32,920 nt of DNA. Source: Leishmania infantum JPCM5 (lineage: Eukaryota; Euglenozoa; Kinetoplastea; Trypanosomatida; Trypanosomatidae). Of the stretch, positions 1 to 8,662 are shown in pieces. The position numbers were made by a program, and so were the translations under genes. Every line of letters starts with the position of its first letter. The first letter of the stretch is position 1. The notes beneath the pieces are model-generated. The model had not been told where the DNA came from. It worked only from the letters and a program-made list of their open reading frames with translations, and did not search any database. The stretch is from positions 1,415,229 to 1,448,148 of the forward strand of contig NC_009417.2 of NCBI RefSeq assembly GCF_000002875.2. Direction: 5' to 3'.

Positions 1-208
1 GAAGACGTTTTCAAGCGAGAGCCTTCGTAGCCGGTAGTCATCCACAGTCGTCTTCACAATCAAGGGAGAAGAAATGGCGACGGGCGGGCACCGGGGTGAA
101 GGAGTGTGCGCCGGAGGCAACTGTTGACATGGCCCACTTCTCTTTCGCCGTTTCTGTGCTGGTGAATGCAGCAGGGTCATCACGGCAGCAGCATCTCGAA
201 GGTTATTC

Positions 209-269
209 CTCTCCTCTCCTCCCTATCCCAATCCCTCTCCCTCCCGCCTTCTCTTTCGTGTGCACGCAG
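209..269 (+). promoter_or_regulatory. Predicted trans-splice acceptor for the first gene
   Basis: A long pyrimidine tract (about 209-258) is followed by the first AG at 268-269. No ATG occurs between this AG and the chosen start at 361, so the predicted 5' UTR is about 90 nt and is itself pyrimidine-rich. Trans-splicing at the first AG after a pyrimidine tract is the general rule in trypanosomatids; the exact site is inferred. Confidence 0.45.
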
Positions 270-360
270 GCCGCTGTTTGTTTCCCTTCCCTTCCCCCTG
301 TTCTCCTTCGCCGCCTTTCTTTCTGCTTCTCTTTTCTCCCGCATCACCCGGAGCGGCGCG

Positions 361-1956
361 ATGCGCAGCAGCAGTGGCATCAGCGATGGCGAGGTGCTTA
401 TCCGCCTAGATACGTCGGCGCTGGAGAGTCGCCTCAACGCCTTTACAGATCAATGGGAAACGGCTCTGAAAGGCATTCGTGCTCAGGTTGGGGAGTCTGC
501 AGTTGATTTGCAATCCGTGGCCGCCGACGTAAACGCCATTCAGAGCTTTCTGCTGTCGTATCACGACCGGAATATGAGGACCGCGCTGATGGCTCATCCC
601 ACCGAGGCGAGCGATGGCGCCGCCGAGTCCGCTACCCAAGGCGTGCTTGATCGCTTTGTCGCCACCGCCACCGAGAGTGGCTCAACAGAGAACCTGCTAG
701 GAATGGTGGCCGTGGCGCGTCGCCTTTTAGGCGAGAACGCAGCCCTTCGCGCGTCTCTCGATTCCGCTACGGCCGCCCTGTCGACGCACACAACAAGCAA
801 CGCCGACCTGACGCACGAGGTGGAGCAGTTACGGCAGCAAACAACACAGCAATCAGCACTGTTGCAGAGCATTACTTTGTGGCTCCGCACGTTGGGCTTG
901 GCAATCGACGACGGCGCAAGCGGGGCTAGCGGCGACGGGACTTCACTGCTCATGAGCGCGTCGGCTGAGTCCGCAGGTGACGCGCACTCGATGGAATCCG
1001 TTCTTTCACGATCTCCTCTGCTGCTGTCTTTTCGGCAGACCCTGCTGCGCGACCTCACGGAGCGCCTCACATCGGTCGTGGACCAGCAGTCGAAGGACTT
1101 CCACGATACCGTGGCCCGCCTCGAGGACCGTCTGCAGAGAGGTGGGAAGGGCACTGCTTACTTAGCCGGTGTGCAGTCGGCCGGTGCTGCCGAAGATCTG
1201 CAGGAAACTGTCCGATCCTTGAGCAATCGGCTCAAAGACATGGATAAGCGTGTGGTGAAGCGGGACGAATTCGCGTCGCTCATGCGAACCAAGGCGGACT
1301 CGCTGCTGCTGCCGGCAAAGGCGGACAACGCGGCACTGACTGATTTGGAGGCGCGCCTGGTGACACGGTGCGCTGAGTTGGAGGAGCGATGCGCCTTTGC
1401 CGACGCAGAGCGTTCAGAGTTTCGTGCACTTCTGCGCTCTATCATTGTGAGCCAAGCGCACCCAACGGTTGCCGCGGCACCACCGAGTCTCCAGGAGGCC
1501 TCACGGACGAATGGGCAAGTGCAGTCGAAAGCACAAGCACGAGGAACGCTACTTGGCGAAATTCTTCCGGCAGTGAGAGACGGCTCTTCTGTTGCGGCGC
1601 CGGCGCCGGCGCCGCCGTCCAGGGATGAGGGTGTCCTCCCTCGCTCGCGTGGCGCTTCAGCCTCGCAACAGCTCTACCGAGTCTTGGGCACCTCACACGG
1701 CAGCCGTGTGCACGGCGTCACTCTCGGCTCTGCGACGCAGACAGAATATGCAAAGCCACTGGGAAGCGTCGCAGCGACCCAGCATGAGAGCCTACCGGTG
1801 AAAGCAGCTCCTTCACCAAGGGCTGACGAGAGTGTCGTCGCGATTGGCATGACGCCGACGCAGGGCGCCTATGCCGCCTTTGTCTCGGAGCAGATGACGC
1901 GCCGCCACATCGCCTCGCTTCCGGCGCTTCCGTATGAAAAAGCTCCGAGTCGGTAG
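361..1956 (+). CDS. Coiled-coil protein of unknown function
   Basis: The product is 531 residues and I do not recognise its family. I chose the ATG at 361 because the longer open frame upstream runs through a pyrimidine tract and the likely splice acceptor near 269, so the leading Leu/Pro/Ser-rich residues would be untranslated. Heptad-rich, charged helical stretches lie at about residues 110-180, 224-260 and 277-363. The middle contains an acidic Ser/Gly/Ala-rich linker, and the C-terminal 165 residues are Ala/Pro/Ser-rich and probably disordered, ending in a more ordered basic segment (GMTPTQGAYAAFVSEQ and what follows). No signal peptide, membrane segment or catalytic motif is visible. A structural or cytoskeletal role is plausible but is inference from the coiled coils alone. 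It is the most upstream gene in the window and is followed by a 985-nt intergenic region. Confidence 0.85.
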   Translation: MRSSSGISDGEVLIRLDTSALESRLNAFTDQWETALKGIRAQVGESAVDLQSVAADVNAIQSFLLSYHDRNMRTALMAHPTEASDGAAESATQGVLDRFVATATESGSTENLLGMVAVARRLLGENAALRASLDSATAALSTHTTSNADLTHEVEQLRQQTTQQSALLQSITLWLRTLGLAIDDGASGASGDGTSLLMSASAESAGDAHSMESVLSRSPLLLSFRQTLLRDLTERLTSVVDQQSKDFHDTVARLEDRLQRGGKGTAYLAGVQSAGAAEDLQETVRSLSNRLKDMDKRVVKRDEFASLMRTKADSLLLPAKADNAALTDLEARLVTRCAELEERCAFADAERSEFRALLRSIIVSQAHPTVAAAPPSLQEASRTNGQVQSKAQARGTLLGEILPAVRDGSSVAAPAPAPPSRDEGVLPRSRGASASQQLYRVLGTSHGSRVHGVTLGSATQTEYAKPLGSVAATQHESLPVKAAPSPRADESVVAIGMTPTQGAYAAFVSEQMTRRHIASLPALPYEKAPSR

Positions 1957-2941
1957 TGAAGTCACTGGGGTGACACGCAAGACGGTGATTGGTGTTGTGT
2001 AGATATCCCTCCATCTCTCTGGCGCTCTCTCTCTCTGACGCCTGAGGCCCAAAACAAATCGGCCAATATCTGCTTTTTCGGTTGCTACACCGTCTACGCT
2101 GGTGGTCGGCCCACCTTTCTGTGCCCTCTCTGTCCTACCACTCAACGTCTCTCGGATGCTGGCGTATGACAAGCGGTATGGAAGGGCTCTAGAATGATGT
2201 ATCATAGCCGCCGTTTTCGGTGCGCATGGGCGGCAGACCTTTTTTTTCCGGCCTCGCTGTCCTCTCACCCATGTGCAGCGGCGCCGTGCCGGCCCACCTT
2301 GTGTGTCGTTCTGCACGGATGTGTGTCTCCTGTTGTCTTCCCTTTCTCTCTGTGTCAGCTTTGGAACTTGAACACCGCGGAAGCTGCGAACCAAGGCTCT
2401 ATGCTTCTCGTGGCGTGCCCTGAAAGCCCCCCCCCCTCTACGCTGAGCGGCGCCTCGCTGCATCGTTCTCTTCTCCCACCTCTCCACCTCCCCCCCCCCG
2501 CACCGCGTTGTCCCTTTCTCACCCCTCTCATCCATTCATGTTGCTTCGACGCACAAAACGTGAGATGATCGATGACGCTTGAGCGGCTATGGCGAAGTAA
2601 AGAATGGGGGTGGGGGCGCGGCACACGCGCGTCGCTGCTGCCACCTCGCCTGGAGTGCGCCTTTCTGCGGTATAGGAGAGGCGCGTGATGAGGCATGCGC
2701 GCACGACTCACTTCCTTCTCTGTCCTGGGCATGTGCGCTCATGTACGTTAACACAGACACACACACACACGCAAACGCTTTTCGCACCGCTCTCTCCCTC
2801 TCCGTCTTTCTTCTTTCTCCCTCTTTGGCTGCCTTCTGTTTGTCCCTCCAACTCATTGGAGAGACGACGCCTTCCCATCTACCCACGCCACCTTCATCGT
2901 GTGCAGTGATCGAACTGCACCTCTTCTTTCTTGTCTTCCTA
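1957..2941 (+). other. Intergenic region: 3' UTR plus 5' splice signals
   Basis: I see no gene here. The region holds several C/T-rich tracts (about 2400-2530 and 2790-2850), a short CA run near 2756-2771 and a likely acceptor AG at 2905-2906 just before the next start. Short open frames on both strands have low-complexity Ser/Pro/Cys translations and no in-frame conservation signal. Confidence 0.6.
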
Positions 2942-4780
2942 ATGCGATTCGCTACGCTCCGCGTGACGCCGCTGCCGGCGGTAGCCTTTTTTCTGCTAGT
3001 TGTGATTGGCGTTTGCTTCGGCGAGCTGCCTGTCGCAAGCTCCGCCTTGACGACGGCACTGTCCTCTCACGTCCTTAACGTGACCCTGAGCGGTGCCGGC
3101 GCGGGGTCCAATTGGCCAACGACCACTAACGCGCTGAGCGCCATCACACCTACGGTTAACGCCACGGTGTGCAGTGCTTTGCCATCCGGAGTCAGCCACT
3201 GCGACGCGTTTCTCATACGGGTGTCTGAAACCACGCTCGGTCTCCAGCTGAGCATCGTCACTTCGACTGCCCTTGCGGGAAACTCCACGTACTACCTACT
3301 CTCGCAGTGGGTCCACGGAAACAGCACGAGCATCTCAACGACACTGGCGCGCCTGACGTCGGCCTGCGCAACAGCCCTCGGTACCTCGCTCTCCAGCCTC
3401 GCAGTCACCACCGGCGCCTATGCCGTGCCGTGCCGCAACTCGGAGACGTATTCCTACCTGCCTGCGTGTGCTGCAGCAGAGGTCCCTGTGACGACGGTCT
3501 ACATTCTCGCGCCGTCCTCTGACCTACAGGCGTACTTCGTTGCGTACCTATGCGGCCCTACTCCCACGGAGACGTGCAGAAACAGCATCGTCGTTCAGTT
3601 GCCGTCAGAGTTGTCGCCGTACACTTTCGTGAGCATTAAGGGCTTGCCAAAAGCATTGGAGGCGGTCCTGGCTTACGTCGCCGATGTGCGCGCCGGTTTC
3701 GCGGGCATGCCTCAGGCAGTGGGCCCGAGAGTGGGCAACACCGCGGCGGCGGTAACCGCCAGAGCGGTTGAGCTGCGGTACCGCGGCATGCATGCGGTAC
3801 TCTTCTCCACGAACGAGAAGACGCGAATCTACTCCTCTACCACTCGTATGACGATTGAGTGTCACGCGAGCTTCGGCTACTGGGCCTTGGTCTTCATCGC
3901 AATATTCCCGCTCTGCGCCATCCTCTTCCGCTATGTGTGGTTCCGAGGACGGCAACGGTCCAAGAAACAGGAGCGCCGCCGCGTCGTTGCTGATGAGATG
4001 CGCATTATGCAAGGGTGCACGAACCCGGCCGATGCGCCGGGCGCTGGAAGAGGGCCGCCGCCGGGTTTCGACACATCCGTCGCTGGTATCGGCAGCACAA
4101 AGCAGCAGTGGGTCACGGATGCGAGCCGTAACTACTACGACTCCAACGCCGCAGACGACAACGCCGCCGCGCAGGCCGATGCGGCGGCGCACCAGATGTA
4201 CATGACCCCTGACACTGGTGAGGCACACCAATACGTTGTCGATGACGCGAGCGGCGCAGGCGGGGCGGCGGCGACGGCGGCATCACAGCCGTCACAGCAA
4301 ACTGGCAATGTCGCGGGCGACAACGCGATCTATCAGACCTACGTTAACCCCGAGACCGGGGAGACGTACCAATACACAATCGGTGCGACTGCGGCGGGGC
4401 AAGAGCAGGGGCAGACAGCCGAAGCGTCCGTTGCCGAAGGTGCTCAAGACACCGCTGCCGGGGACGGCTACCAAACCTACGTAGACCCGAGCACCGGGGA
4501 GACGTACCAATACACGCAGATAAACGCCGATGCAGCGGCACGCAAGTACCAGTACGTAGATCCCGTGACGGGAACGACTTACCAGTACGCCAACCCGAAC
4601 GCTGCAGGCGTCTACGAGTACGTTGACCCGACAACCGGTGAAACCTATCAGTACACCGCCGAGGCTGGAGAGAACAACAGTACGGCGGCGGAGCAGGGGC
4701 ATGGCGCTGCCGCCACCGGCAACGTCTACGTTGACCCCCAGAGGGGGGAGATGTACCGGTACGAGGCACCGCAGCAGTAA
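2942..4780 (+). CDS. Type I membrane protein with Tyr-rich tail repeats
   Basis: The product is 612 residues. The start is the ATG at 2942, directly before a hydrophobic signal peptide (residues 1 to about 30). The open frame extends upstream only through a pyrimidine tract, and the likely splice acceptor is at 2905-2906. Residues 31-312 form a Thr/Ser/Ala-rich ectodomain with several Cys, including a CRN...C and a CGPTPTETC segment, and potential N-glycosylation sequons. A single transmembrane helix spans about 313-334 and is followed by a strongly basic stop-transfer stretch (RGRQRSKKQERRR), so the C-terminal 270 residues should be cytosolic. That tail is Ala/Gln/Asp-rich and carries six copies of a motif close to YxYVDPxTGETYQY (about 417-432, 463-479, 510-526, 535-549, 557-574 and 594-612). 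I do not recognise a named family. The topology suggests a surface or endomembrane receptor or adaptor whose tail binds partners; that role is inferred. Confidence 0.85.
   Translation: MRFATLRVTPLPAVAFFLLVVIGVCFGELPVASSALTTALSSHVLNVTLSGAGAGSNWPTTTNALSAITPTVNATVCSALPSGVSHCDAFLIRVSETTLGLQLSIVTSTALAGNSTYYLLSQWVHGNSTSISTTLARLTSACATALGTSLSSLAVTTGAYAVPCRNSETYSYLPACAAAEVPVTTVYILAPSSDLQAYFVAYLCGPTPTETCRNSIVVQLPSELSPYTFVSIKGLPKALEAVLAYVADVRAGFAGMPQAVGPRVGNTAAAVTARAVELRYRGMHAVLFSTNEKTRIYSSTTRMTIECHASFGYWALVFIAIFPLCAILFRYVWFRGRQRSKKQERRRVVADEMRIMQGCTNPADAPGAGRGPPPGFDTSVAGIGSTKQQWVTDASRNYYDSNAADDNAAAQADAAAHQMYMTPDTGEAHQYVVDDASGAGGAAATAASQPSQQTGNVAGDNAIYQTYVNPETGETYQYTIGATAAGQEQGQTAEASVAEGAQDTAAGDGYQTYVDPSTGETYQYTQINADAAARKYQYVDPVTGTTYQYANPNAAGVYEYVDPTTGETYQYTAEAGENNSTAAEQGHGAAATGNVYVDPQRGEMYRYEAPQQ
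4190..4780 (+). repeat. Six intragenic Tyr-rich tail repeats
   Basis: These are imperfect coding repeats of about 14-17 codons separated by Ala/Gln/Glu-rich spacers. The core is Tyr-x-Tyr/Thr-Tyr-Val-Asp/Asn-Pro-x-Thr-Gly-Glu-Thr-Tyr-Gln-Tyr. Copies 2 and 3 are the most alike, including at the DNA level (gagacgtaccaatacac in both). Copies 1 and 6 are the most divergent. The alternating aromatic pattern around a Pro-x-Thr-Gly turn predicts short beta hairpins, loosely resembling OCRE-type aromatic repeats; the resemblance is only by eye. Confidence 0.85.
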
Positions 4781-5615
4781 AGTCGTGCCCGCGGCAGCCG
4801 CCCCATGTCGGGTGCAGCTCCGTCATTCACTCCACTTGCCGTGGCGTCGCTGCGTTGTCTCTTTCTCGTTTCTTGTTTGTTCTCGCTGCCTCTTTTGCCA
4901 TGTGCGTCTTCGCCTCCTCTCCAGCTCAAAGTGTTGCTATTTTTTTCTCACCTCTTCCTTGGCGGCAAAACGGCGAACGGACACCCATGCACCTACCCAC
5001 GCGTACGTGCACAAGTGGCTGCTTTCCATGTCTTCTCTTCCCTTAGCACTCCCGCTTTTGCTCGCCGTCGCTGTAACGCCTCTCTCTCGCCCGCGTCCAC
5101 ATCCCTGTCTCTGTCTTTTTCTGGCCACTTCATCCTTCGTTGAGTAGAGCTGGAGCGTGGAAGGCGCATGCTTTTCTTGCTGTCTGTCCTTCGCCCCTGC
5201 ACCCTAGACACAAACATCCACACGCGCACAGGTGGCAGCGGGCATAGGCGAAACCTACACAACGAAAAAGACGCAGCGCACAGACGCACACAATGGCGTC
5301 ATCGCGTTTGCCTGTGTTTGGCCGCCGGCACTGTCACTCCCGACCAACTCCGCTCCAGCCCGTCCTCCGCAGACTTTGACTACGGGTGTATAAAGATGCG
5401 CACGTGTACCTGTGCACCATGAGCCTCTCCGACCCACTTGCCCTCTCTCGTCCCACTGCTCGAGTCCATACTCTACTTCTCTGCATGCCTCACCGCTGCT
5501 GGGCCGCCCAGTTTCTCTCGTAGCTGACTGAGCCGCGTCCCTCCGCGTCTTCTATCACACACACCTGACTCGCGCACACACACGCGCGCATAGAAACCGT
5601 GAAGCCACGACAAGG
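4781..5615 (+). other. Intergenic region before SmD2
   Basis: No gene is supported. The stretch contains successive pyrimidine tracts (about 4850-4970, 5030-5130 and 5430-5525), with candidate acceptor AGs near 5510, 5522 and 5592. Open frames in this interval are low-complexity Leu/Ser/Pro/Cys translations typical of pyrimidine tracts. Confidence 0.55.
5589..5596 (+). promoter_or_regulatory. CATAGAAA octamer upstream of SmD2
   Basis: This matches (C/A)ATAGAA(G/A), the octamer described in UTRs of S-phase-cycling mRNAs of Crithidia. Its AG (5592-5593) could equally be a splice acceptor, in which case the octamer would be split and not present whole in the mRNA. SmD2 is not an expected member of that regulon, so chance occurrence is likely. 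Confidence 0.2.
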
Positions 5616-5927
5616 ATGGACTCGGAGCAGCCCAAGAAGGTCCCAAGGACGGAGACCAAGACGAAGGAGCTGCTGCGTACCACCGTCGCCGACGGCCCCT
5701 TCAGCCTCCTAGACACTGCCATGAAGGAGAAAAAGCGGGTCTTCATCCAGTGTCGCAACAGCAAGGCGCTTCTGGCACACGTGATCGCCTTTGACAAGCA
5801 CTTCAATCTCGTGCTGAAGGGCGTCCAGGAGATCACTGAAAGCCACGGCTCCGAGCAGAAGCAGCGCACCATCGAAAACCTCTTTTTGCGCGGCGAGTCG
5901 GTAATTTTTATCGTGAAACTGCCCTAG
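5616..5927 (+). CDS. SmD2: Small nuclear ribonucleoprotein SmD2
   Basis: The product is 103 residues and belongs to the Sm/LSm family. The Sm1 motif covers about residues 28-72, with the D2-type segment GPFSLLDTAMKEKKRVFIQC and then AFDKHFNLVLKGV. Sm2 lies at about 87-101 (NLFLRGESVIFIVK). The order of these blocks, the Cys-Arg-Asn-x-Lys pocket and the LRG-[DE]-SVI signature match SmD2 of other eukaryotes rather than SmD1, D3, B or an LSm protein. SmD2 forms part of the heptameric ring on spliceosomal snRNAs. In trypanosomatids this machinery mainly serves spliced-leader trans-splicing in the nucleus. It is slightly shorter than human SmD2 because the Sm1-Sm2 linker is short and there is no C-terminal extension. 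The start is the ATG at 5616. Confidence 0.93.
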   Translation: MDSEQPKKVPRTETKTKELLRTTVADGPFSLLDTAMKEKKRVFIQCRNSKALLAHVIAFDKHFNLVLKGVQEITESHGSEQKQRTIENLFLRGESVIFIVKLP

Positions 5928-6828
5928 GTCAGCTCCACTGCACCGAGGAGGCGTACAAGACCGCATCGGCAGGAGCAAGGCAAGTACTCGCCTGCGTCGC
6001 ACTGCCTTCGTTCTCCCAGCCGTGTATCGGTCGTAACCTTTTGTTTCCCTCTTTCAGCATTTTCTACTGGCTCTCTGGACTGTGCGCTTCAGCACGGTAT
6101 CCGCCAACGAAGGGGGCTTGCATCGACTTTGGTGGAGGACGTGGCATGGACGCCCGGCGCCGTGATGTGTTTGGTTGATGTGACGAAATGCGTTTGCTTG
6201 TTGGCGTGTGCTACCTGCCAAGCATTTGGAGGGCGCCGGCGAGAGCTTTTTGTGTGGCGGTCGCTGATGTGCTTGCATGTACATAGATGTGCATGTGCAC
6301 TTGTGTTCATGTGTGTAGGTATGCGTTTGTGTGTGTGTGTGTGGATGAGAACCGTGCTAGCCGCACCTTAAACAAACAGCTTACACCACAAGGCAGCTGA
6401 TTGAGGTGGCGGGGGCGGCTCGACGTCCGAATCATCGTGCTGGCGGGCCTACATGGTATCACACACCAGTGGTATCGATGACGACTAAAGCAGAACTTTC
6501 TCTGTGCTTCGGTGCCGTGCTTCCCTGTCGCGAACTGTTCTGCGGCACGTCCTTCTATCCACCCCTCTGTGATGCCCATGTCGACATTTGCAGCTGTTGC
6601 AATGGCGCCCCGGGGGCCGCGGTACAGGTGCGCCGCATGATCGTTCTGTATTGTTCTGATTGCAATTTTTCCCCTTTAGCTCTCCCTCTATCTTCCTGCT
6701 CCAACCCGTTCTGCCCCCTTCTCCTCCCTGCCATGCCTCCGTTGTTGTGTGCGCCAAACCCGATGAGGCATTCAAAATAATTCACTTTTTACATCACAGG
6801 GGCGCTCAAGCACAGAAATTGATCCACC
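5928..6828 (+). other. Intergenic region between SmD2 and the ZIP gene
   Basis: Nothing convincingly coding is seen. A GT dinucleotide run lies at about 6329-6343. A pyrimidine-rich tract at about 6666-6735 precedes the next gene and probably provides its splice acceptor. Candidate short frames are dominated by Cys, Val and Met from the GT-rich stretch. Confidence 0.55.
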
Positions 6829-7833
6829 ATGACCCACAATGGCACCCCGTGGCCACCGAGTTGCGAGGCGACAGAAAACGAAAACTACAGCAGTGCGTGG
6901 CATGTCGTCGCCCTTTTTGTAATCCTGGGCTGCTCCTTGCTTGGTACTGTACTTCCGATCCTCGGCAAGCGTGTTTCTGCCTTTCGCGTGCCCGAGTATG
7001 CCTACGCGATTGGAAAATCTGTAGCGACCGGCGTGGTGCTTGGGGTAGCACTTATTCACATGCTGAAACCGGCTAACGAGTCCCTCACGAGCGACTGCAT
7101 GCCGAGTGCCCTCCGCAACTTCTCCAAGCCGCTCGCCTACATCATCTGTATAGCCTCCGTTGCAGCGATGCACTCCCTGGAGGCGTGCTTGCGTGTCTTT
7201 TTCGATGGCTTTGGAGCCGTTCGCGACCTCCCCATTGCCAGTGGGGAGAGCCAACACTTGCTGTCCGGCTCTCAAGCTGGCGGTCACCACTTCCACCCGT
7301 CCGCCCCCGCTGTCGATAGCTGGAAGAGCAGTGGTGGCTTGCAGATCTTGTCCGCTGTCTTGTTAGAGTTTGGCGTTTCGTTGCACAGCCTGTTCGTCGG
7401 CCTCACCGTGGGCATGTGTGCCGACGCGGAGCTTTACACGCTGATGTGCGCCTTGTCGTTTCACCAGTTCTTTGAGGGCGTTGCGCTCGGCTCTCGGCTC
7501 GTGGATGCAGCTCTGACCCTGCGCACCGAGTATGTGCTTGCTGCTGTTTTTGTTCTCTCAGCTCCCCTTGGCACTGCGGTTGGCATTATGTGCGTGTGCG
7601 AGCACATAATCAACACCAAGGGCAGTATGTACCTTCTAACGCAGGGTATCCTGGACTCGGTATGTGCTGGTATTCTGCTCTACATCGGGTTTCAGCTACT
7701 AGTGGGCGACTTCTACGCCGATATGCAGTCGACCGTACACAACGTTCGCTCGCCGCGTGGATTCCTGCTAGCGATGCTGGTAGCCTTGTGGGCGGGCGTA
7801 AGTATCATGGCACTGATTGGGCAATACGTGTGA
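6829..7833 (+). CDS. ZIP-family (SLC39) metal-ion transporter
   Basis: The product is 334 residues with eight predicted transmembrane helices (about 24-46, 58-80, 102-124, 170-195, 204-226, 236-258, 267-292 and 312-331), the standard ZIP topology and length. Helix 4 carries the family metal-site motif as LEFGVSLHSLFVG (Glu180, His186) and helix 5 carries HQFFEGVALG (His212, Glu216). Helix 2 ends in the typical GVALIHML with His77. The loop between helices 3 and 4 is moderately His-rich (His143, 153, 154, 156), as in ZIP cytosolic metal-sensing loops. ZIPs move zinc or iron into the cytosol from outside or from organelles. The substrate cannot be fixed from sequence; trypanosomatids have both iron (LIT1) and zinc importers in this family. 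The start ATG at 6829 follows a good context (ccaccatg). The preceding pyrimidine tract supports this 5' end. Confidence 0.92.
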   Translation: MTHNGTPWPPSCEATENENYSSAWHVVALFVILGCSLLGTVLPILGKRVSAFRVPEYAYAIGKSVATGVVLGVALIHMLKPANESLTSDCMPSALRNFSKPLAYIICIASVAAMHSLEACLRVFFDGFGAVRDLPIASGESQHLLSGSQAGGHHFHPSAPAVDSWKSSGGLQILSAVLLEFGVSLHSLFVGLTVGMCADAELYTLMCALSFHQFFEGVALGSRLVDAALTLRTEYVLAAVFVLSAPLGTAVGIMCVCEHIINTKGSMYLLTQGILDSVCAGILLYIGFQLLVGDFYADMQSTVHNVRSPRGFLLAMLVALWAGVSIMALIGQYV

Positions 7834-8662
7834 AAGAGTCTCGGAGAGTGAGAGCGCGCGGCTGGCTGCGTGGAGTGGGCAGGAGAGCGTCAACTTGGCT
7901 TGTCGTGCTGCCGCCTACACACACACGCACACACCTTTTCTCTGTCCCTTCTTTCACTTCCCCCCCCCCCAGAACACTTTTCATCGTGGAACGTCACCAA
8001 ACAAAGTCGGGACGGACTAGTACAATGGCACGTTTCCGAACGGCGTGCGACAAGCCGTTCACATGAGTAGCATTGCCTACCCCCTCTTGCTCTCTCTGTA
8101 ACCTATGTAGTTGTTCGTGTGTCTGCTCGGATGCATCATTTCATGTGGCTGCACTCTTGCTGCGCTCATTCCTAGCGTTTCCCCATCCCTCCTTCAAAGC
8201 CGCGGTGTTTGCAAGCGTGGCTGTATGGCGGTGTTGCTCTCTATCCTGCATTTCTGCTTCCAACATGCCGTCGCGCTCGGCCTCCAGGATGCTGCACACT
8301 GCATGTTTCTCTCTGCGTGCTGGTGCCTACGTCTCATACTGCACAGGCTTGTCTGCGTAGCCACCTCCATCTCTCTTGACGCCGACCCCGCACTTCTTCG
8401 CCGCGCTCAGCAGGCAATACGGCAAGGGAAGAGACGGCGGCGGCTGACACGGACAAAGACCGGCCTTTTTTCATGTGCGCGCAGAGACTGCGTCTTTTCT
8501 ACATCTCCTTTTTGCCTGCGCAGCCCTGCGCTTACCCGTGAAGTCTATAAGCGCCCTGGCGAGCACAAGGCTGCGCAGAGGGCATGGGGGAGGGGGGTTC
8601 CAACGACGTCACATCAGCTGAGCTCTCGCTGCACACCTCCTTTGTTACCAACCCTCATCTAG
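7834..8662 (+). other. ZIP 3' flank, no supported gene
   Basis: The first half is C/T-rich with a CA-type run near 7916-7932 and a poly-C tract near 7960-7970. An open frame of 183 codons (8111-8662) ends at the stop just before the pseudogene and is in the same frame as its first part. Its translation is Cys/Leu/Ser-rich, looks like pyrimidine-tract readthrough, and I do not call it. Confidence 0.5.

Noticed and set aside
1813..2535. 240-codon minus-strand open frame
   Set aside because: It is Arg/Gly-rich, antisense to pyrimidine tracts and to the end of the coiled-coil gene; this is a typical composition artefact.
5589..5596. SmD2 as a third member of an S-phase octamer regulon
   Set aside because: The single match overlaps a candidate splice AG, and about two matches are expected by chance in the window.
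8111..8662. 183-codon + strand open frame before the pseudogene
   Set aside because: It is Cys/Leu/Ser-rich text from pyrimidine-rich DNA. It shares the pseudogene's frame, so an upstream piece of that gene cannot be excluded, but nothing positive supports it.
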